A stretch of DNA of 64,000 nucleotides from an uncultured Eubacteriales bacterium. Lineage in GTDB: Bacteria > Bacillota > Clostridia > Oscillospirales > Acutalibacteraceae. Positions 18,533-27,469 of the stretch are shown here, piece after piece; within the stretch, counting starts at the first letter, position 1; every line of letters starts with the position of its first letter. The notes under the pieces are model-generated. The model worked only from the letters and a program-made list of their open reading frames with translations, searched no databases and was not told where the DNA came from. The translations under genes and the position numbers were made by a program. The stretch lies in assembly GCA_900314795.1 (NCBI GenBank), contig OMWP01000001.1, positions 142,265-206,264 on the forward strand, written 5' to 3'.

Positions 18533-19809
18533 GCCTCATCCTCCAGGCGGATCACCGCGGACTTGGCGTGACCGGTGAGCCCCTCTTTTCTCGCGAAGAA
18601 GGCGACGTCCTCGGCAACACGCTTCAGCGCGTCGGCGGTGTAATAGGTATACTGGGTCTTTTTGACAAAGTCGTCGACGGACAGGGGGCTACTGAACTTT
18701 GCCGTGCCCGAGGTAGGCAGGGTGTGGTTGGGACCCGCGAAGTAATCGCCGAGCGCCTCGGGACAGCTGCGCCCCATGAAAATGGAGCCCGCGTGACGGA
18801 TCTTATCCAGCCAGTCGAAGGGGTTATCGACGCACAATTCCAGATGCTCGGGCGCGATCTCGTTGGCGATATCGACGACGACGTTGAGGTTGTCGGCGAC
18901 AATGATCTTGCCGTTGTTGTCGATGGACGCACGCGCGATCTCGGCGCGATCGAGCAGGGGGATCTGCTGTTCGAGCTCTTCGGATACCGCTTGTGCCAGC
19001 GCCGGGCTGTCGGTGACTAGCACAGCGGAAGCATTCTTGTCATGCTCCGCCTGACTGAGCAGATCAGCCGCGACATAGCGGGGGTTGGACTTTTCATCCG
19101 CGACAACCAAAATCTCGCTCGGACCCGCGATCATATCGATGGAAACGGTGCCGAACACCTGCTTCTTCGCTTCGGCGACAAAGGCGTTGCCGGGGCCGAC
19201 GATCTTGTCCACCTTGGGAACGCTCTCGGTGCCGTACGCCAAAGCGGCGATTGCCTGTGCGCCGCCTACCTTGAAGATCTTATCGATGCCCGCAACGGAC
19301 GCCGCCGCTAAAATGGCGGGATTCACCTTGCCGTCAGAGGAGGGAGGTGTGACCATCACGACCTCTTTGACGCCGGCAATTTTGGCGGGGATCGCGTCCA
19401 TCAGCACGGTGGACGGATATGCCGCCGTACCGCCGGGGACATAAAGTCCCGCGCGGTCGACGGGGATGACCTTCTGTCCCATGACGATGCCATCCTCATC
19501 GTTGATGATGAAGCTCTGACGTTTTTGCGCCTCATGGAACTTGCGGATGTTCCCGGCGGCACGCTCGAGGATGTCGATGAATTTGGGCTCGACGATGGAG
19601 CGGGCTTCTTCGATCTCTTCCTTGGTGACCTGTAAGACATCAAGCTGTGCCTTATCAAAGCGGGCGGTGTAGTCAAAGAGTGCCTTGTCGCCGCACTCTC
19701 TGACCGTCTTGATAATATCGGAAACGACGTCCTCCACCGACGAGGTCGGCTCAAACCGCGAAAAAATCTCGTCATAGGACAGTTCGTTGTAGTTGAGTAT
19801 TTTGATCAT
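18529..19809 (-). CDS. hisD: histidinol dehydrogenase
   Basis: A 426-residue zinc enzyme oxidising histidinol to histidine with two NAD. Signature segments VGPGNAFVAEAKK, GPSEILVVAD and SQAEHDKNA are present, followed by EIAPEHLEL, which contributes catalytic Glu and His. The ATG at 19809 follows GGAGGAACATT; the longer open frame upstream runs into a repeat and is ignored. It opens the tightly overlapping D-C-B-H block. Confidence 0.98.
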   Translation of the reverse strand: MIKILNYNELSYDEIFSRFEPTSSVEDVVSDIIKTVRECGDKALFDYTARFDKAQLDVLQVTKEEIEEARSIVEPKFIDILERAAGNIRKFHEAQKRQSFIINDEDGIVMGQKVIPVDRAGLYVPGGTAAYPSTVLMDAIPAKIAGVKEVVMVTPPSSDGKVNPAILAAASVAGIDKIFKVGGAQAIAALAYGTESVPKVDKIVGPGNAFVAEAKKQVFGTVSIDMIAGPSEILVVADEKSNPRYVAADLLSQAEHDKNASAVLVTDSPALAQAVSEELEQQIPLLDRAEIARASIDNNGKIIVADNLNVVVDIANEIAPEHLELCVDNPFDWLDKIRHAGSIFMGRSCPEALGDYFAGPNHTLPTSGTAKFSSPLSVDDFVKKTQYTYYTADALKRVAEDVAFFARKEGLTGHAKSAVIRLEDEA

Positions 19810-19828
19810 AATGTTCCTCCAATACTGA

Positions 19829-20026
19829 GGCTTCCCCTCGGGGGGGAAGCTGTCAGGCATCGCCTGACTGATGAGGGGCTGACTTATCTGATACCACACA
19901 GATTCAAATTCGAAAAGCTGTACCGCTTAACTGTTCCGTTTGTCACTCTTTGAATCATTGATATTTTGAAAGGTGATCCCCTCATCCGTCAACTCCGTTG
20001 ACACCTTCCCCCCCCGAGGGGAAGGC
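19829..20026. repeat. inverted repeat pair between hisZG and hisD
   Basis: Two CTTCCCC...GATGAGGGG elements, inverted, with apices TCAGGCATCGCCTGA and TCAACTCCGTTGA. This is almost the same pair of apices as in the hisF-hisIE gap, which suggests the two pairs are related by copying. Confidence 0.88.
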
Positions 20027-20029
20027 ATT

Positions 20030-21604
20030 TTATTCCTCTATCTGGGTTTTCAACTCAGAGGCGATCTTCATGATATTATCGCCCTTGAACTTATAACTGC
20101 TCTTGTTCGCGATCAGTCGCGCGGAGATCGGGACGATGGTCTCTACCACCTCGAGGTTGTTCTCCCTAAGAGTGGTGCCGGTCTCTACGATGTCGACGAT
20201 GACGTCCGTCAGCCCTAAGATGGGCGCGATCTCGATGGAGCCGTTGAGGTGGACGATATCGATGTCTCTGCCCTTTTGCGCATAGTGATCCGCGGCGATC
20301 TTCGAGAACTTGGTCGCCACGCGCAGGGTGCGGCTCCTGTCATCCTCAAAGCCCTTTGGTGCGGCGACCGCCATGCGGCACTTGCCGAACTCGAGGTCGA
20401 GCAGTTCATAGACCTCCGGCTCATATTCGAGCAAAATATCCTTGCCTGCAACGCCGATATCCGCGGCGCCGCGCTCGACGTAGATCGCCACGTCACTGGG
20501 CTTGACCCAGAAATAGCGCACACCCGCCTCGGGGTTCTCAAAGATCAGCTTGCGGTTATTTTCTTTGATGGACGGACAGGGGAAGCCCGCCGCCTCAAAC
20601 ATCGCGTAGACCTTTTCGCCGAGTCTGCCCTTGGGCAGTGCTACATTGAGCATGGTGTCCTCGGGGATGTCAGCCGGGGTGAGCTCCTCGACGCGTTCGA
20701 GCATATCGAGGTAGACGGCAAAGCCGACCGCCTTACTGCTGCGCTTCATGCGGTGCAGGAGCTTGTCGTACCTGCCGCCGGAGAGCACGCTGTCGGGCAC
20801 GCCGCTCAAAAAGCCCTTGAAGATCACGCCGTTATAATAACTGCGGTCGCTCACGACCGAAAAGTCGATCTGTATTCTATGGAGCAACGCCGTGTTTTGG
20901 AACACGGACAGCGCCTCGCTCAATTCCTCATACGCGTCACGACAGCCGAGATCATCACACAGATCGCTCAGCTTCGGGAGCACGCTGTCGGGCGCGCCGC
21001 AAAGCGTCAATAATGCGATCAGGCTGTCGGCAGAGGTCGGATCGATGCCGTTATCCTCGCAGATCGAGAGGATGCCGTGGGCGTTCTTCTCGCTCACGCA
21101 CTTGACGAGTTCCTCTTGTAAATGCTTGCTGTCGGTGATTGTTTCAACAGCGACATTGAGGATGTCGAGGTCGGACACATCGAGTACAAAGTTCTTGCCG
21201 ATCAGTTTAAGGCTCTGTGCCGCGAGCATCAGGCTCTCGCCGACGAGGGCGTTATCCACCTCGCCGATGCACTCCACGCCCGCTTGCATGATCTCCTTAT
21301 ACCCGTCCGCGCCCTTACTGACACGGTACACATTCTCGTTATAATAGAGCTTGCGGGTCGTATCGTCGGTATGGTTCTTGATGATGGAGAGGGTCACATC
21401 GGGCTTGAGCGCTTTGAGCTTGCCGCTGAGGTCGGTGAAGGTGATAACGCGGTCGGAGACCAAGAAATCCTTGTTGCGGCTGTAGAGGTCGTAGTCCTCA
21501 AACTTACTCATGCGATAAGGCTGATAGCCGTTTTTGCTGTATAATTCTCTGAGTGAGAAGGTCAGGCGCTCGGCGTAGCTGAGCACGCTGTCGTTGATGT
21601 TCAT
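20030..21604 (-). CDS. hisG: fused HisZ-HisG ATP phosphoribosyltransferase
   Basis: A single 524-residue protein catalysing and regulating the first committed step (ATP plus PRPP to PR-ATP). Residues 1 to about 320 are HisZ, a class II synthetase-like regulatory subunit, with KPDVTLSI, the GGRYDKLL motif and RMKRSSKAVGFAV. Residues about 325-524 are a short-form HisG starting LNVALPKGRLGEK, with VERGAADIGVAGKDIL and DIVETGTTLRENNLEV. The two are normally separate genes in HisZG systems; here one frame covers both with no stop. The start at 21604 overlaps the yerC stop by 4 bp. Confidence 0.94.
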   Translation of the reverse strand: MNINDSVLSYAERLTFSLRELYSKNGYQPYRMSKFEDYDLYSRNKDFLVSDRVITFTDLSGKLKALKPDVTLSIIKNHTDDTTRKLYYNENVYRVSKGADGYKEIMQAGVECIGEVDNALVGESLMLAAQSLKLIGKNFVLDVSDLDILNVAVETITDSKHLQEELVKCVSEKNAHGILSICEDNGIDPTSADSLIALLTLCGAPDSVLPKLSDLCDDLGCRDAYEELSEALSVFQNTALLHRIQIDFSVVSDRSYYNGVIFKGFLSGVPDSVLSGGRYDKLLHRMKRSSKAVGFAVYLDMLERVEELTPADIPEDTMLNVALPKGRLGEKVYAMFEAAGFPCPSIKENNRKLIFENPEAGVRYFWVKPSDVAIYVERGAADIGVAGKDILLEYEPEVYELLDLEFGKCRMAVAAPKGFEDDRSRTLRVATKFSKIAADHYAQKGRDIDIVHLNGSIEIAPILGLTDVIVDIVETGTTLRENNLEVVETIVPISARLIANKSSYKFKGDNIMKIASELKTQIEE

Positions 21605-21888
21605 TCCTGCTCCTCCTTCATGCGGTCGATCACGGCGCGATAACCGCCCGCGCCGTAGTTCAGGCAACGGCTCACGCGGCTGATGGTGGCGGTGGAAACG
21701 CCGATCTGCTCGCTGATCTTCTGATAGCTGACGCCCTCATCGATCAAAAAGGCGGTATCGAGCCGCTGGCACATATCGCGCAGCTCGGTGATCGTGCAGA
21801 GATCTTCAAAAAAGTTGTAACATTCGTCGGTATTTTTCAGGCGCAGGATCGCCTCAAAGAGCCTGTCGGCAGACGGAGAATGGTTCAT
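21601..21888 (-). CDS. yerC: YerC/YecD family TrpR-like regulator
   Basis: A 95-residue helical DNA-binding protein. The helix-turn-helix SYQKISEQIGVSTATISRVSRCL spans about residues 53-75. YerC/YecD proteins share the Trp-repressor fold and commonly head histidine operons in Firmicutes, so it probably represses this operon in response to a ligand, likely histidine (inference). It is translationally coupled to hisZG. A palindrome in the operon promoter is a candidate target. Confidence 0.92.
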   Translation of the reverse strand: MNHSPSADRLFEAILRLKNTDECYNFFEDLCTITELRDMCQRLDTAFLIDEGVSYQKISEQIGVSTATISRVSRCLNYGAGGYRAVIDRMKEEQE

Positions 21889-21902
21889 AAAACACCTCTG
21901 GG

Positions 21903-22051
21903 ATTAATTAGGAATTAGTAATTAGAAATTAGGAATTGCGGGCGGACGCTGTCCGCACCTGATTTGTAATTGTATCCAAACGCCATTACAAATCTAAAAC
22001 GCGGTAACGCGTTTTCCTTAATTCCTCATTCCTCATTCCTAATTCCTCATT
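21903..22051 (-). repeat. three-hairpin leader element, his operon copy
   Basis: About 150 bp bounded by inverted GGAATTAGGAAT / ATTCCTAATTCC arms. Inside are three hairpins in order: AAACGCG/CGCGTTT, GATTTGTAAT/ATTACAAATC and GCGGAC/GTCCGC. It lies between the his promoter and yerC, reads in the sense direction, and makes up nearly the whole leader. A near-identical copy leads glnN. Confidence 0.85.
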
Positions 22052-22061
22052 TTTCATAGAC

Positions 22062-22090
22062 AGTTTATCACTTTATCACGATAAAGTCAA
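22062..22090 (-). promoter_or_regulatory. his operon promoter with palindromic operator
   Basis: On the minus strand TTGACT and TAAACT are 17 bp apart. The spacer holds the palindrome ACTTTATC-AC-GATAAAGT (22070-22087). A protein bound there would block RNA polymerase, and the co-transcribed YerC is the obvious candidate (inference). Confidence 0.8.
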
Positions 22091-22166
22091 GTTCGCGACA
22101 CTACTTTCATCATCTTGACGGATAGCAAAAGCTATGTGCATAACTTTTTGGATAATACCATAACAA

Positions 22167-22190
22167 AAGGGCAGATGACCTGCCCTTGTT
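22167..22190 (-). terminator. terminator after dapF
   Basis: Stem AAGGGCAG/CTGCCCTT with an ATGAC loop, followed on the minus strand by TTTTGTTA. Confidence 0.75.
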
Positions 22191-22210
22191 TCATAAAAGT
22201 CAATATTTGC

Positions 22211-22248
22211 GGTACGTCGGACACTCATGTCAAGCGCCGTACCCTACG
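22211..22248. repeat. GCGGTACGTC...GCGCCGTACCCTAC hairpin at the dapF stop
   Basis: Arms GGTACG and CGTACC flank an apex GGACACTCATGTC. The repeat's terminal GTAGGG supplies the TAG stop of dapF. Relatives lie near 10843, 11320 and 39860. Confidence 0.7.
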
Positions 22249-23098
22249 ATTCTATTTCTACTTCGCCCTCAAACACGGTGGAGGCGGGGCCGGTCATGAT
22301 GACGGTGTCATCGGTATAGCGGATGACCAGGTCGCCGCCGCGCAGGTGCACGGTGATATCGTCGCCCTTTTTGCAGTAGCCGTTCAAGCATGCCGCTACG
22401 GCGGTCGCGCAGGCGCCGGTACCGCATGCCCAGGTCTCGCCCGAGCCGCGTTCCCATACGCGCATTTGCAGGGTATGGTCGTCGATGACCCTGACAAACT
22501 CCGTGTTCACCCGCTCGGGGAAGGCGGGATGGTTCTCAAAATGCGGGCCGAGCTTCTCGAGCTCAAGGCTGTCTACATCGTCCACAAAGGTCACACAGTG
22601 CGGATTACCCATCGACACGGCGGTGACGTTCCATGTTTTGCCGTCCACCTCCAGCGGCACGTTGATCATTGTTTCCCCCTCGTATTTGACGGGGATAGCG
22701 GCGGGATTCAGAATCGCCGCTCCCATATCGACGCGGGCGGATTGCACCTTGCCGTCCCGGACGGTCAGCTCCAGCGTCTTGATCCCGCTGAGTGTATCGA
22801 TGGTGACGGTGGTCTTATCGGCGGGCACCAGCCCCTTGTCATAAACGAACTTGCCGACACAGCGGATGCCGTTGCCGCACATCTTGCCCTCACTGCCGTC
22901 GGCGTTGAAGATACGCATCTTCGCATCGGCGACCTCGGACGGACACACGAGGATGATGCCGTCGCCGCCGATACCGGTGCGACGGTCGCTCAGACGGATC
23001 GCGAGCTGCTCCCAATCCTCCTCGGGTTGGTCAAATGTGCTGATATAAACATAATCGTTCGAGATGCCGTGCATCTTCGTAAAACGCAGTTTTTTCAT
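22244..23098 (-). CDS. dapF: diaminopimelate epimerase
   Basis: A 284-residue cofactor-free racemase converting LL- to meso-diaminopimelate for lysine and peptidoglycan. Both catalytic cysteines are visible: MCGNGIRC near residue 75 and WACGTGACA near residue 220. The DAP-binding NADGSEG segment is also present. The start at 23098 follows AAGGGTG; the ATG three codons earlier overlaps this site. The TAG stop comes from an inserted repeat. It is monocistronic. Confidence 0.97.
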   Translation of the reverse strand: MKKLRFTKMHGISNDYVYISTFDQPEEDWEQLAIRLSDRRTGIGGDGIILVCPSEVADAKMRIFNADGSEGKMCGNGIRCVGKFVYDKGLVPADKTTVTIDTLSGIKTLELTVRDGKVQSARVDMGAAILNPAAIPVKYEGETMINVPLEVDGKTWNVTAVSMGNPHCVTFVDDVDSLELEKLGPHFENHPAFPERVNTEFVRVIDDHTLQMRVWERGSGETWACGTGACATAVAACLNGYCKKGDDITVHLRGGDLVIRYTDDTVIMTGPASTVFEGEVEIES

Positions 23099-23119
23099 AC
23101 AAATCACCCTTTCGGGTCA

Positions 23120-23148
23120 ATTATACAGAGATTTTGTGATAAAGTCAA
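23120..23148 (-). promoter_or_regulatory. dapF promoter
   Basis: TTGACT and TATAAT with a 17-bp spacer. The stretch TTGACTTTATCAC matches the his promoter's -35 and half-operator almost exactly. Confidence 0.85.
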
Positions 23149-23172
23149 CAAAGAGAAAGTCTGCGGTTTTAG

Positions 23173-23201
23173 TTGACACGGACAGCGGAATCGAATATAC
23201 T
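23173..23201 (+). promoter_or_regulatory. glnN promoter
   Basis: TTGACA and TATACT with a 17-bp spacer. Transcription would start about 10 bp before the leader element, giving a 175-nt leader. Confidence 0.85.
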
Positions 23202-23217
23202 TTAGTATGAATCATTA

Positions 23218-23367
23218 AGAATGAGGAATTAGGAGTTAGGAATGAGGAATTAAGGAAAACGCGTTACCGCGTTTTGGATTTGTATTGGCGTTTGTTCAAC
23301 AATTACAAATCAGATGCGGACAGCGTCCGCCCGCAATTCCTAATTCCTAATTTCTAATTCCTAATTG
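23218..23367 (+). repeat. three-hairpin leader element, glnN copy
   Basis: Same arms and same three stems as the his leader copy, in the sense direction of glnN: hairpins at about 23256-23276, 23277-23311 and 23316-23330. Differences from the his copy fall mainly in the loop of the second hairpin. The outer arms can pair to close a multibranch structure. Confidence 0.85.
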
Positions 23368-23382
23368 ACACGGAGGTATACA

Positions 23383-25479
23383 ATGATTGATGTACCCGGC
23401 ATTTTTGCCTCAAATGTATTCAATGACGAGAAGATGCGCGTCCGTCTGACGCAGGATGTATATGACTCCTATCGCGAGAGCATCGAGAACGGTACGCCGC
23501 TCGACCTTAAGGTCGCGAATGAGGTTGCCGACGCGATGAAGGAATGGGCGATCGAGAAGGGCTGTACCCACTACACCCACTGGTTCCAGCCGATGACCGG
23601 CATCACCGCCGAAAAGCACGACAGCTTCATCTCCCCTCATGCGGACGGCCATGTCATCATGGAGTTCTCGGGCAAGGAGCTGATCAAGGGCGAGCCCGAC
23701 GCGTCCTCCTTCCCCTCGGGCGGTATCCGCGCCACCTTTGAGGCGCGCGGCTATACCACATGGGATCCCACCTCCCCCGCGTTCGTCAAGGACAACACCC
23801 TGTGCATCCCCACCGCGTTCATGTCCTATACCGGCGACGTGCTGGATAAAAAGACGCCCCTGCTGCGTTCGATGAACCGCATCAATCACGAGAGCGTGCG
23901 GATCCTGCACCTCTTCGGCAAGACCGACGTCACCCGCGTAGACGCGACCGTCGGCCCCGAGCAGGAATACTTTTTGATCGACAAGGACGTTTACGAACGC
24001 CGCAAGGATCTGAAATATACCGGACGCACCCTCTTCGGCGCGCGTTCGCCCAAGGGTCAGCAGCTCGACGACCACTACTTCGGCACGATCAAACAGCGCG
24101 TCAAGGCGTTTATGGCGGAGCTGGACGAGGAGCTGTGGAAGCTGGGCATCTACGCCAAGACCGAGCACAATGAGGTCGCTCCCGCACAGCACGAGCTGGC
24201 GCCGATCTTCACCACCGTCAACATCGCCGCCGACCACAATCAGCTCACCATGGAGCTGATGAAGCGCATCGCCAGAAAGCACGGCATGGTGTGTCTGCTG
24301 CATGAAAAGCCCTTCAAGGGTGTGAACGGCTCCGGTAAGCACAACAACTGGTCGCTGTCCACCAACACGGGCGAAAACCTCTTAAAGCCCGGCAAAAAGC
24401 CCGAGGAGAACACCCAATTCCTGCTGTTTTTGACTGCCGTCATCACCGCGGTGGACGAATACCAAGACCTGCTGCGCCTGTCTGTCGCGACTGCCGGCAA
24501 CGACCACCGCATGGGCGGTGATGAAGCGCCGCCGTTCATCATCTCGATGTTCTTGGGCGACGACTTAGAGGCGATCGTCGAGGCGATCATCAACCGCGAG
24601 GAGTACGAGAGTCAGGGCAAGGTCGTCATGAACACGGGCGCCGAGGCGCTGCCCGAGATCCGCAAGGATACCACCGACCGCAACCGCACCTCGCCCTTCG
24701 CCTTTACGGGCAACAAGTTTGAATTCCGCTCCTTAGGCTCGGCGCTGAATATCTCCTGCCCCAACATCATGCTCAACACCATGGTCGCGGATGTGCTGTC
24801 GAGCTTCTCCGACGAGCTGGAGAACGCAACGGACTTTGACGCCGCGGTGCGCCGCCTGATCCGCAAGAACCTCAAAAAGCACCGCCGCATCATCTTCAAC
24901 GGCGACGGCTACACCGACGAGTGGGTCGCCGAAGCGGAACAGCGCGGCTTGCTCAACCTCAGATCCACCCCCGAGGCGCTTAAAAAATATACCCTCAAGA
25001 AGAATCTCGATCTCTTCAAGCGCAACAACATCTTCAACGAGACCGAGGTCAAGGCGCGTCAGGAGATCCTGCTTGAGAACTACATCAACATCATCGACCT
25101 CGAGGCGCTGACCATGCTCGATATGGCGAAGAAGGACATCTTCCCCGCCGTATCCGCTTTCACCGGTGAGCTCGCCGAGACCATCCGCCGCAAGCGCGCG
25201 GTATCCGACGACATCCGCGTGGATGCAGAAATCAAGCTGCTCTCTAAGCTCAGTGATCTGCTGGCGCAGTTCAGCGAGAAGATCGACGAGCTGGATTCCA
25301 AGGTCGGCGGCTCCATCGCCTACCGCAAAAACATCCAGAGCCATGCCGAATACTGCTGTAACGAGATGCTCGCGACCATGACCGAGCTGCGCGCGATCTC
25401 CGATGAGATGGAGATGTGCACCGACGGCAAGTACTGGCCCTACCCGAGCTACGGTCAACTGCTGTTCAGCGTTCAGTAA
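23383..25479 (+). CDS. glnN: glutamine synthetase type III
   Basis: A 698-residue GSIII assimilating ammonium onto glutamate with ATP. The N-terminal GSIII domain has [17 protein letters not shown]. Catalytic segments are [35 protein letters not shown] and [13 protein letters not shown]. Its length is far above the 440-470 residues of GSI and is right for GSIII. The ATG at 23383 has CGGAGG 6 nt upstream. It is monocistronic with a long structured leader made from a dispersed element. Confidence 0.97.
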   Translation: MIDVPGIFASNVFNDEKMRVRLTQDVYDSYRESIENGTPLDLKVANEVADAMKEWAIEKGCTHYTHWFQPMTGITAEKHDSFISPHADGHVIMEFSGKELIKGEPDASSFPSGGIRATFEARGYTTWDPTSPAFVKDNTLCIPTAFMSYTGDVLDKKTPLLRSMNRINHESVRILHLFGKTDVTRVDATVGPEQEYFLIDKDVYERRKDLKYTGRTLFGARSPKGQQLDDHYFGTIKQRVKAFMAELDEELWKLGIYAKTEHNEVAPAQHELAPIFTTVNIAADHNQLTMELMKRIARKHGMVCLLHEKPFKGVNGSGKHNNWSLSTNTGENLLKPGKKPEENTQFLLFLTAVITAVDEYQDLLRLSVATAGNDHRMGGDEAPPFIISMFLGDDLEAIVEAIINREEYESQGKVVMNTGAEALPEIRKDTTDRNRTSPFAFTGNKFEFRSLGSALNISCPNIMLNTMVADVLSSFSDELENATDFDAAVRRLIRKNLKKHRRIIFNGDGYTDEWVAEAEQRGLLNLRSTPEALKKYTLKKNLDLFKRNNIFNETEVKARQEILLENYINIIDLEALTMLDMAKKDIFPAVSAFTGELAETIRRKRAVSDDIRVDAEIKLLSKLSDLLAQFSEKIDELDSKVGGSIAYRKNIQSHAEYCCNEMLATMTELRAISDEMEMCTDGKYWPYPSYGQLLFSVQ

Positions 25480-25519
25480 GGGTTCGCATACCAAGAATAT
25501 TCGCATCTAAAGCATAGTA

Positions 25520-25557
25520 CCCCTGCATTCGCCAAAAGCGTTTGCAGGGGCTTTCTT
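25520..25557 (+). terminator. terminator of glnN
   Basis: Stem CCCCTGCA / TGCAGGGG with inner CGC/GCG pairing and CTTTCTTA after it. Confidence 0.85.
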
Positions 25558-25993
25558 ATGCAATATTCGCAAGGATTTTAACAATGGGCAGGCGGAAATA
25601 TGCCCGTCAAAACCACGGTTCGGATTATTCCTGTCACCCTATGAGCACAAGTGTGCACAAAAACCACAATTGTGCACAAAATCCACTAAGAAAAAGAGAA
25701 AGAAAAAGAAGAAAGAAAAAGAGAATGATAATGAAATGAGAAAGAAAAAGATAAACAGAGTGACTTTTCAACATTTCAACAACAGTTTTCCACATATCAA
25801 CATATGACAAAAGCAAGTTTTCATTATCAGATCAGTTCATTTCATTTTGTTGACACGGTCGTGTATTATCCTAATCCATCTTTGCATCCGACTTCTCACA
25901 GAAACGTGAGCCCCTCATCCGCTTATCAAACAAATATGTTTGCCGAGCTACCCTCCCCGAGGGGAAGATGAAAAAATGCCGCGGTGCAGAGTT

Positions 25994-26116
25994 CAATGCC
26001 ATTAAGCTAAGGAAAAGGTATCTCGCTAACGCTCGATCGTTTGATACAATTCCTCAGTCGCCAACAGGCGACAGCTCCTTTTACCAAAAGGAGCCTTCCT
26101 TAACTTAATGCCATTG
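25994..26116. repeat. 123-bp element with CAATGCCATTAAG terminal inverted repeats
   Basis: Ends CAATGCCATTAAGCTAAGGA and its inverted counterpart. The core contains CTCAGTCGCC-AACA-GGCGACAG and the hairpin CTCCTTTTACCAAAAGGAG. A second copy (38966-39098) differs mainly in the apex. Confidence 0.85.
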
Positions 26117-26149
26117 GGTTCATAGCCGCGGCATGATTGTTTCGATGAT

Positions 26150-26833
26150 TCAATTTCTTCTGAGCATGGAGCTGACCTTGCCGAGGTAGCCCAGATACAG
26201 GATGTAGGCGATGATGGTCAGGATCACGATGATGATGGTGACGATCATGGTGATCGTATCGACGACGTTCTCGCTCATGAACAGTCTGAGCACTCTTCCG
26301 GCGATGACCAGCGCGATGTTCAGGCTGAACACGGTGCCGACGATCTTGTTGATGGTGCTGCCGCGGGATTCGAGGTCATCTCTGCGGCAACGGTAGGAAA
26401 GCTCGGCGAGTCCGTTGACGGTGGAGGTCATCACGAGCAGCTGCATCAGCTCAGCGATGGCGATCACGATGGTGTAGATCCATTCCATCACGACGCCCGT
26501 CTTGTTCTGTAAGAAGCCGGCAATCACATAGAGGACGACGCCGATAACCGCGTAGATGATAGCGCGGGTGAAGTATTCTTCGTCACCTGCCGCCTGGATA
26601 TAGCCGATGATCTTGAGGAGTCCCGAGAGCAACAGCAGCGCTGCCGCCGCGATCGAACAGATGAGAACGGTTTTTGCGGATGAGTTCATCGCGCCCTCAA
26701 AGCTGAAGTTCTCGATTCCGCCGGCCTTTGTGATGATCACGGTCAGAATACCGCTGAGTACGCCGACGATCAGGGTAATGATCTCGGCAATAAAGATTTT
26801 TGTCACGCCCTTTCGGGCTTTGGGAAACATCAT
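26150..26833 (-). CDS. predicted multi-pass membrane protein
   Basis: About 227 residues, unrecognised. Six hydrophobic helices are visible (roughly residues 12-35, 52-75, 88-108, 112-135, 165-185 and 195-220) with short hydrophilic links. A charged loop SYRCRRDDLESRG lies between helices 4 and 5. There is no signal peptide. It stands alone behind a TTGATT-17-TATGAT promoter. Three ATGs are possible at the start; 26833 gives the best distance to AAGGAG. Function is not inferred. Confidence 0.75.
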   Translation of the reverse strand: MMFPKARKGVTKIFIAEIITLIVGVLSGILTVIITKAGGIENFSFEGAMNSSAKTVLICSIAAAALLLLSGLLKIIGYIQAAGDEEYFTRAIIYAVIGVVLYVIAGFLQNKTGVVMEWIYTIVIAIAELMQLLVMTSTVNGLAELSYRCRRDDLESRGSTINKIVGTVFSLNIALVIAGRVLRLFMSENVVDTITMIVTIIIVILTIIAYILYLGYLGKVSSMLRRN

Positions 26834-26862
26834 AAGCATACGCTCCTTTCCAAATTAACTCT

Positions 26863-26891
26863 ATCATAATATAAAGTCGATGAAAAATCAA
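26863..26891 (-). promoter_or_regulatory. promoter of the membrane protein gene
   Basis: Minus-strand TTGATT and TATGAT with a 17-bp spacer, 24 bp before the ribosome-binding site. Confidence 0.6.
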
Positions 26892-26903
26892 GAGTTGAGG
26901 GGG

Positions 26904-27300
26904 TAGTGGTCAGTGGTCAGTGATTAGTGATTAGTTGTCAGGGGGTAGAAATGAGGAAAAGCCTTCTCCTCGGGGGTAACGAGAACTGAAGACTGAAGAA
27001 TGAATAATTTCGGGAAACACTGCGTGTTTTTGATTTTTATATGCCTTCCCCTCGGGGGGAAGGTGTCACCAAAGGTGACGGATGAGGGGACAACTCTTCC
27101 TATTGATAGCGGACTCGGTGAGGCTGTGCGTTTACCGATAAACAAGGAAGCGCATTACACTCTTTGTTAAGATGATCTTTCGGATCAGTTTGCCCCTCAT
27201 CCGACCAATTTGCCACGGGCAAATTGCCCACCTACCCCCCGAGGGGAAGGCTTTAGGCAAACGGAAGGGAGGGTGCGTGATCACACCCTCCCCTGTTGTT
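26904..27300. repeat. repeat block between the membrane protein and the nucleoside importer
   Basis: Holds a CAGTGGTCAGTGATTAGTG tandem arm (26904-26940), then an inverted CTTCCCC...GATGAGGGG pair (27043-27251; apices TCACCAAAGGTGA and CAATTTGCC...GGCAAATTG). A stem GGGAGGGTG/CACCCTCCC (27267-27292) may terminate the importer operon. No gene is supported here. Confidence 0.75.
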
Positions 27301-27469
27301 TTGTTTATTATTCTACCGTAATACACTACTTCCGACTCACCGTCGATAGACGCAATCCGTACCATCAAACGATATAAAAGACGAAACAGAAAGATTCCAT
27401 TTCGACCCGCCGTTGCTGCAAGGCTCCGTATTATCTGACCCTGCAAAAGGCGGAACTAAGACACACGTG

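Larger units (their letters stand above)
25480..26149. other. gene-free convergent gap with polypurine tract
   Basis: Between glnN and the convergent membrane-protein gene. After the terminator come two GTGCACA boxes near 25651-25681 (each in TGTGCACAAAA). Next is a 65-bp A/G-only-rich tract (about 25687-25752), then an AT-rich stretch with a TTTTCCACA word. A CCCCTCATCCG element (25911-25968) and a 123-bp repeat (25994-26116) follow. Short open frames here are purine-tract artefacts. Confidence 0.7.

Noticed and set aside
25760..25860. Chromosomal origin of replication
   Set aside because: One imperfect DnaA-box-like word in AT-rich DNA, with no box cluster and no dnaA, dnaN or rpmH nearby.
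27132..27446. 104-residue gene on the minus strand after the nucleoside importer
   Set aside because: The frame runs through a repeat pair and a likely terminator and has no ribosome-binding site or recognisable domain.
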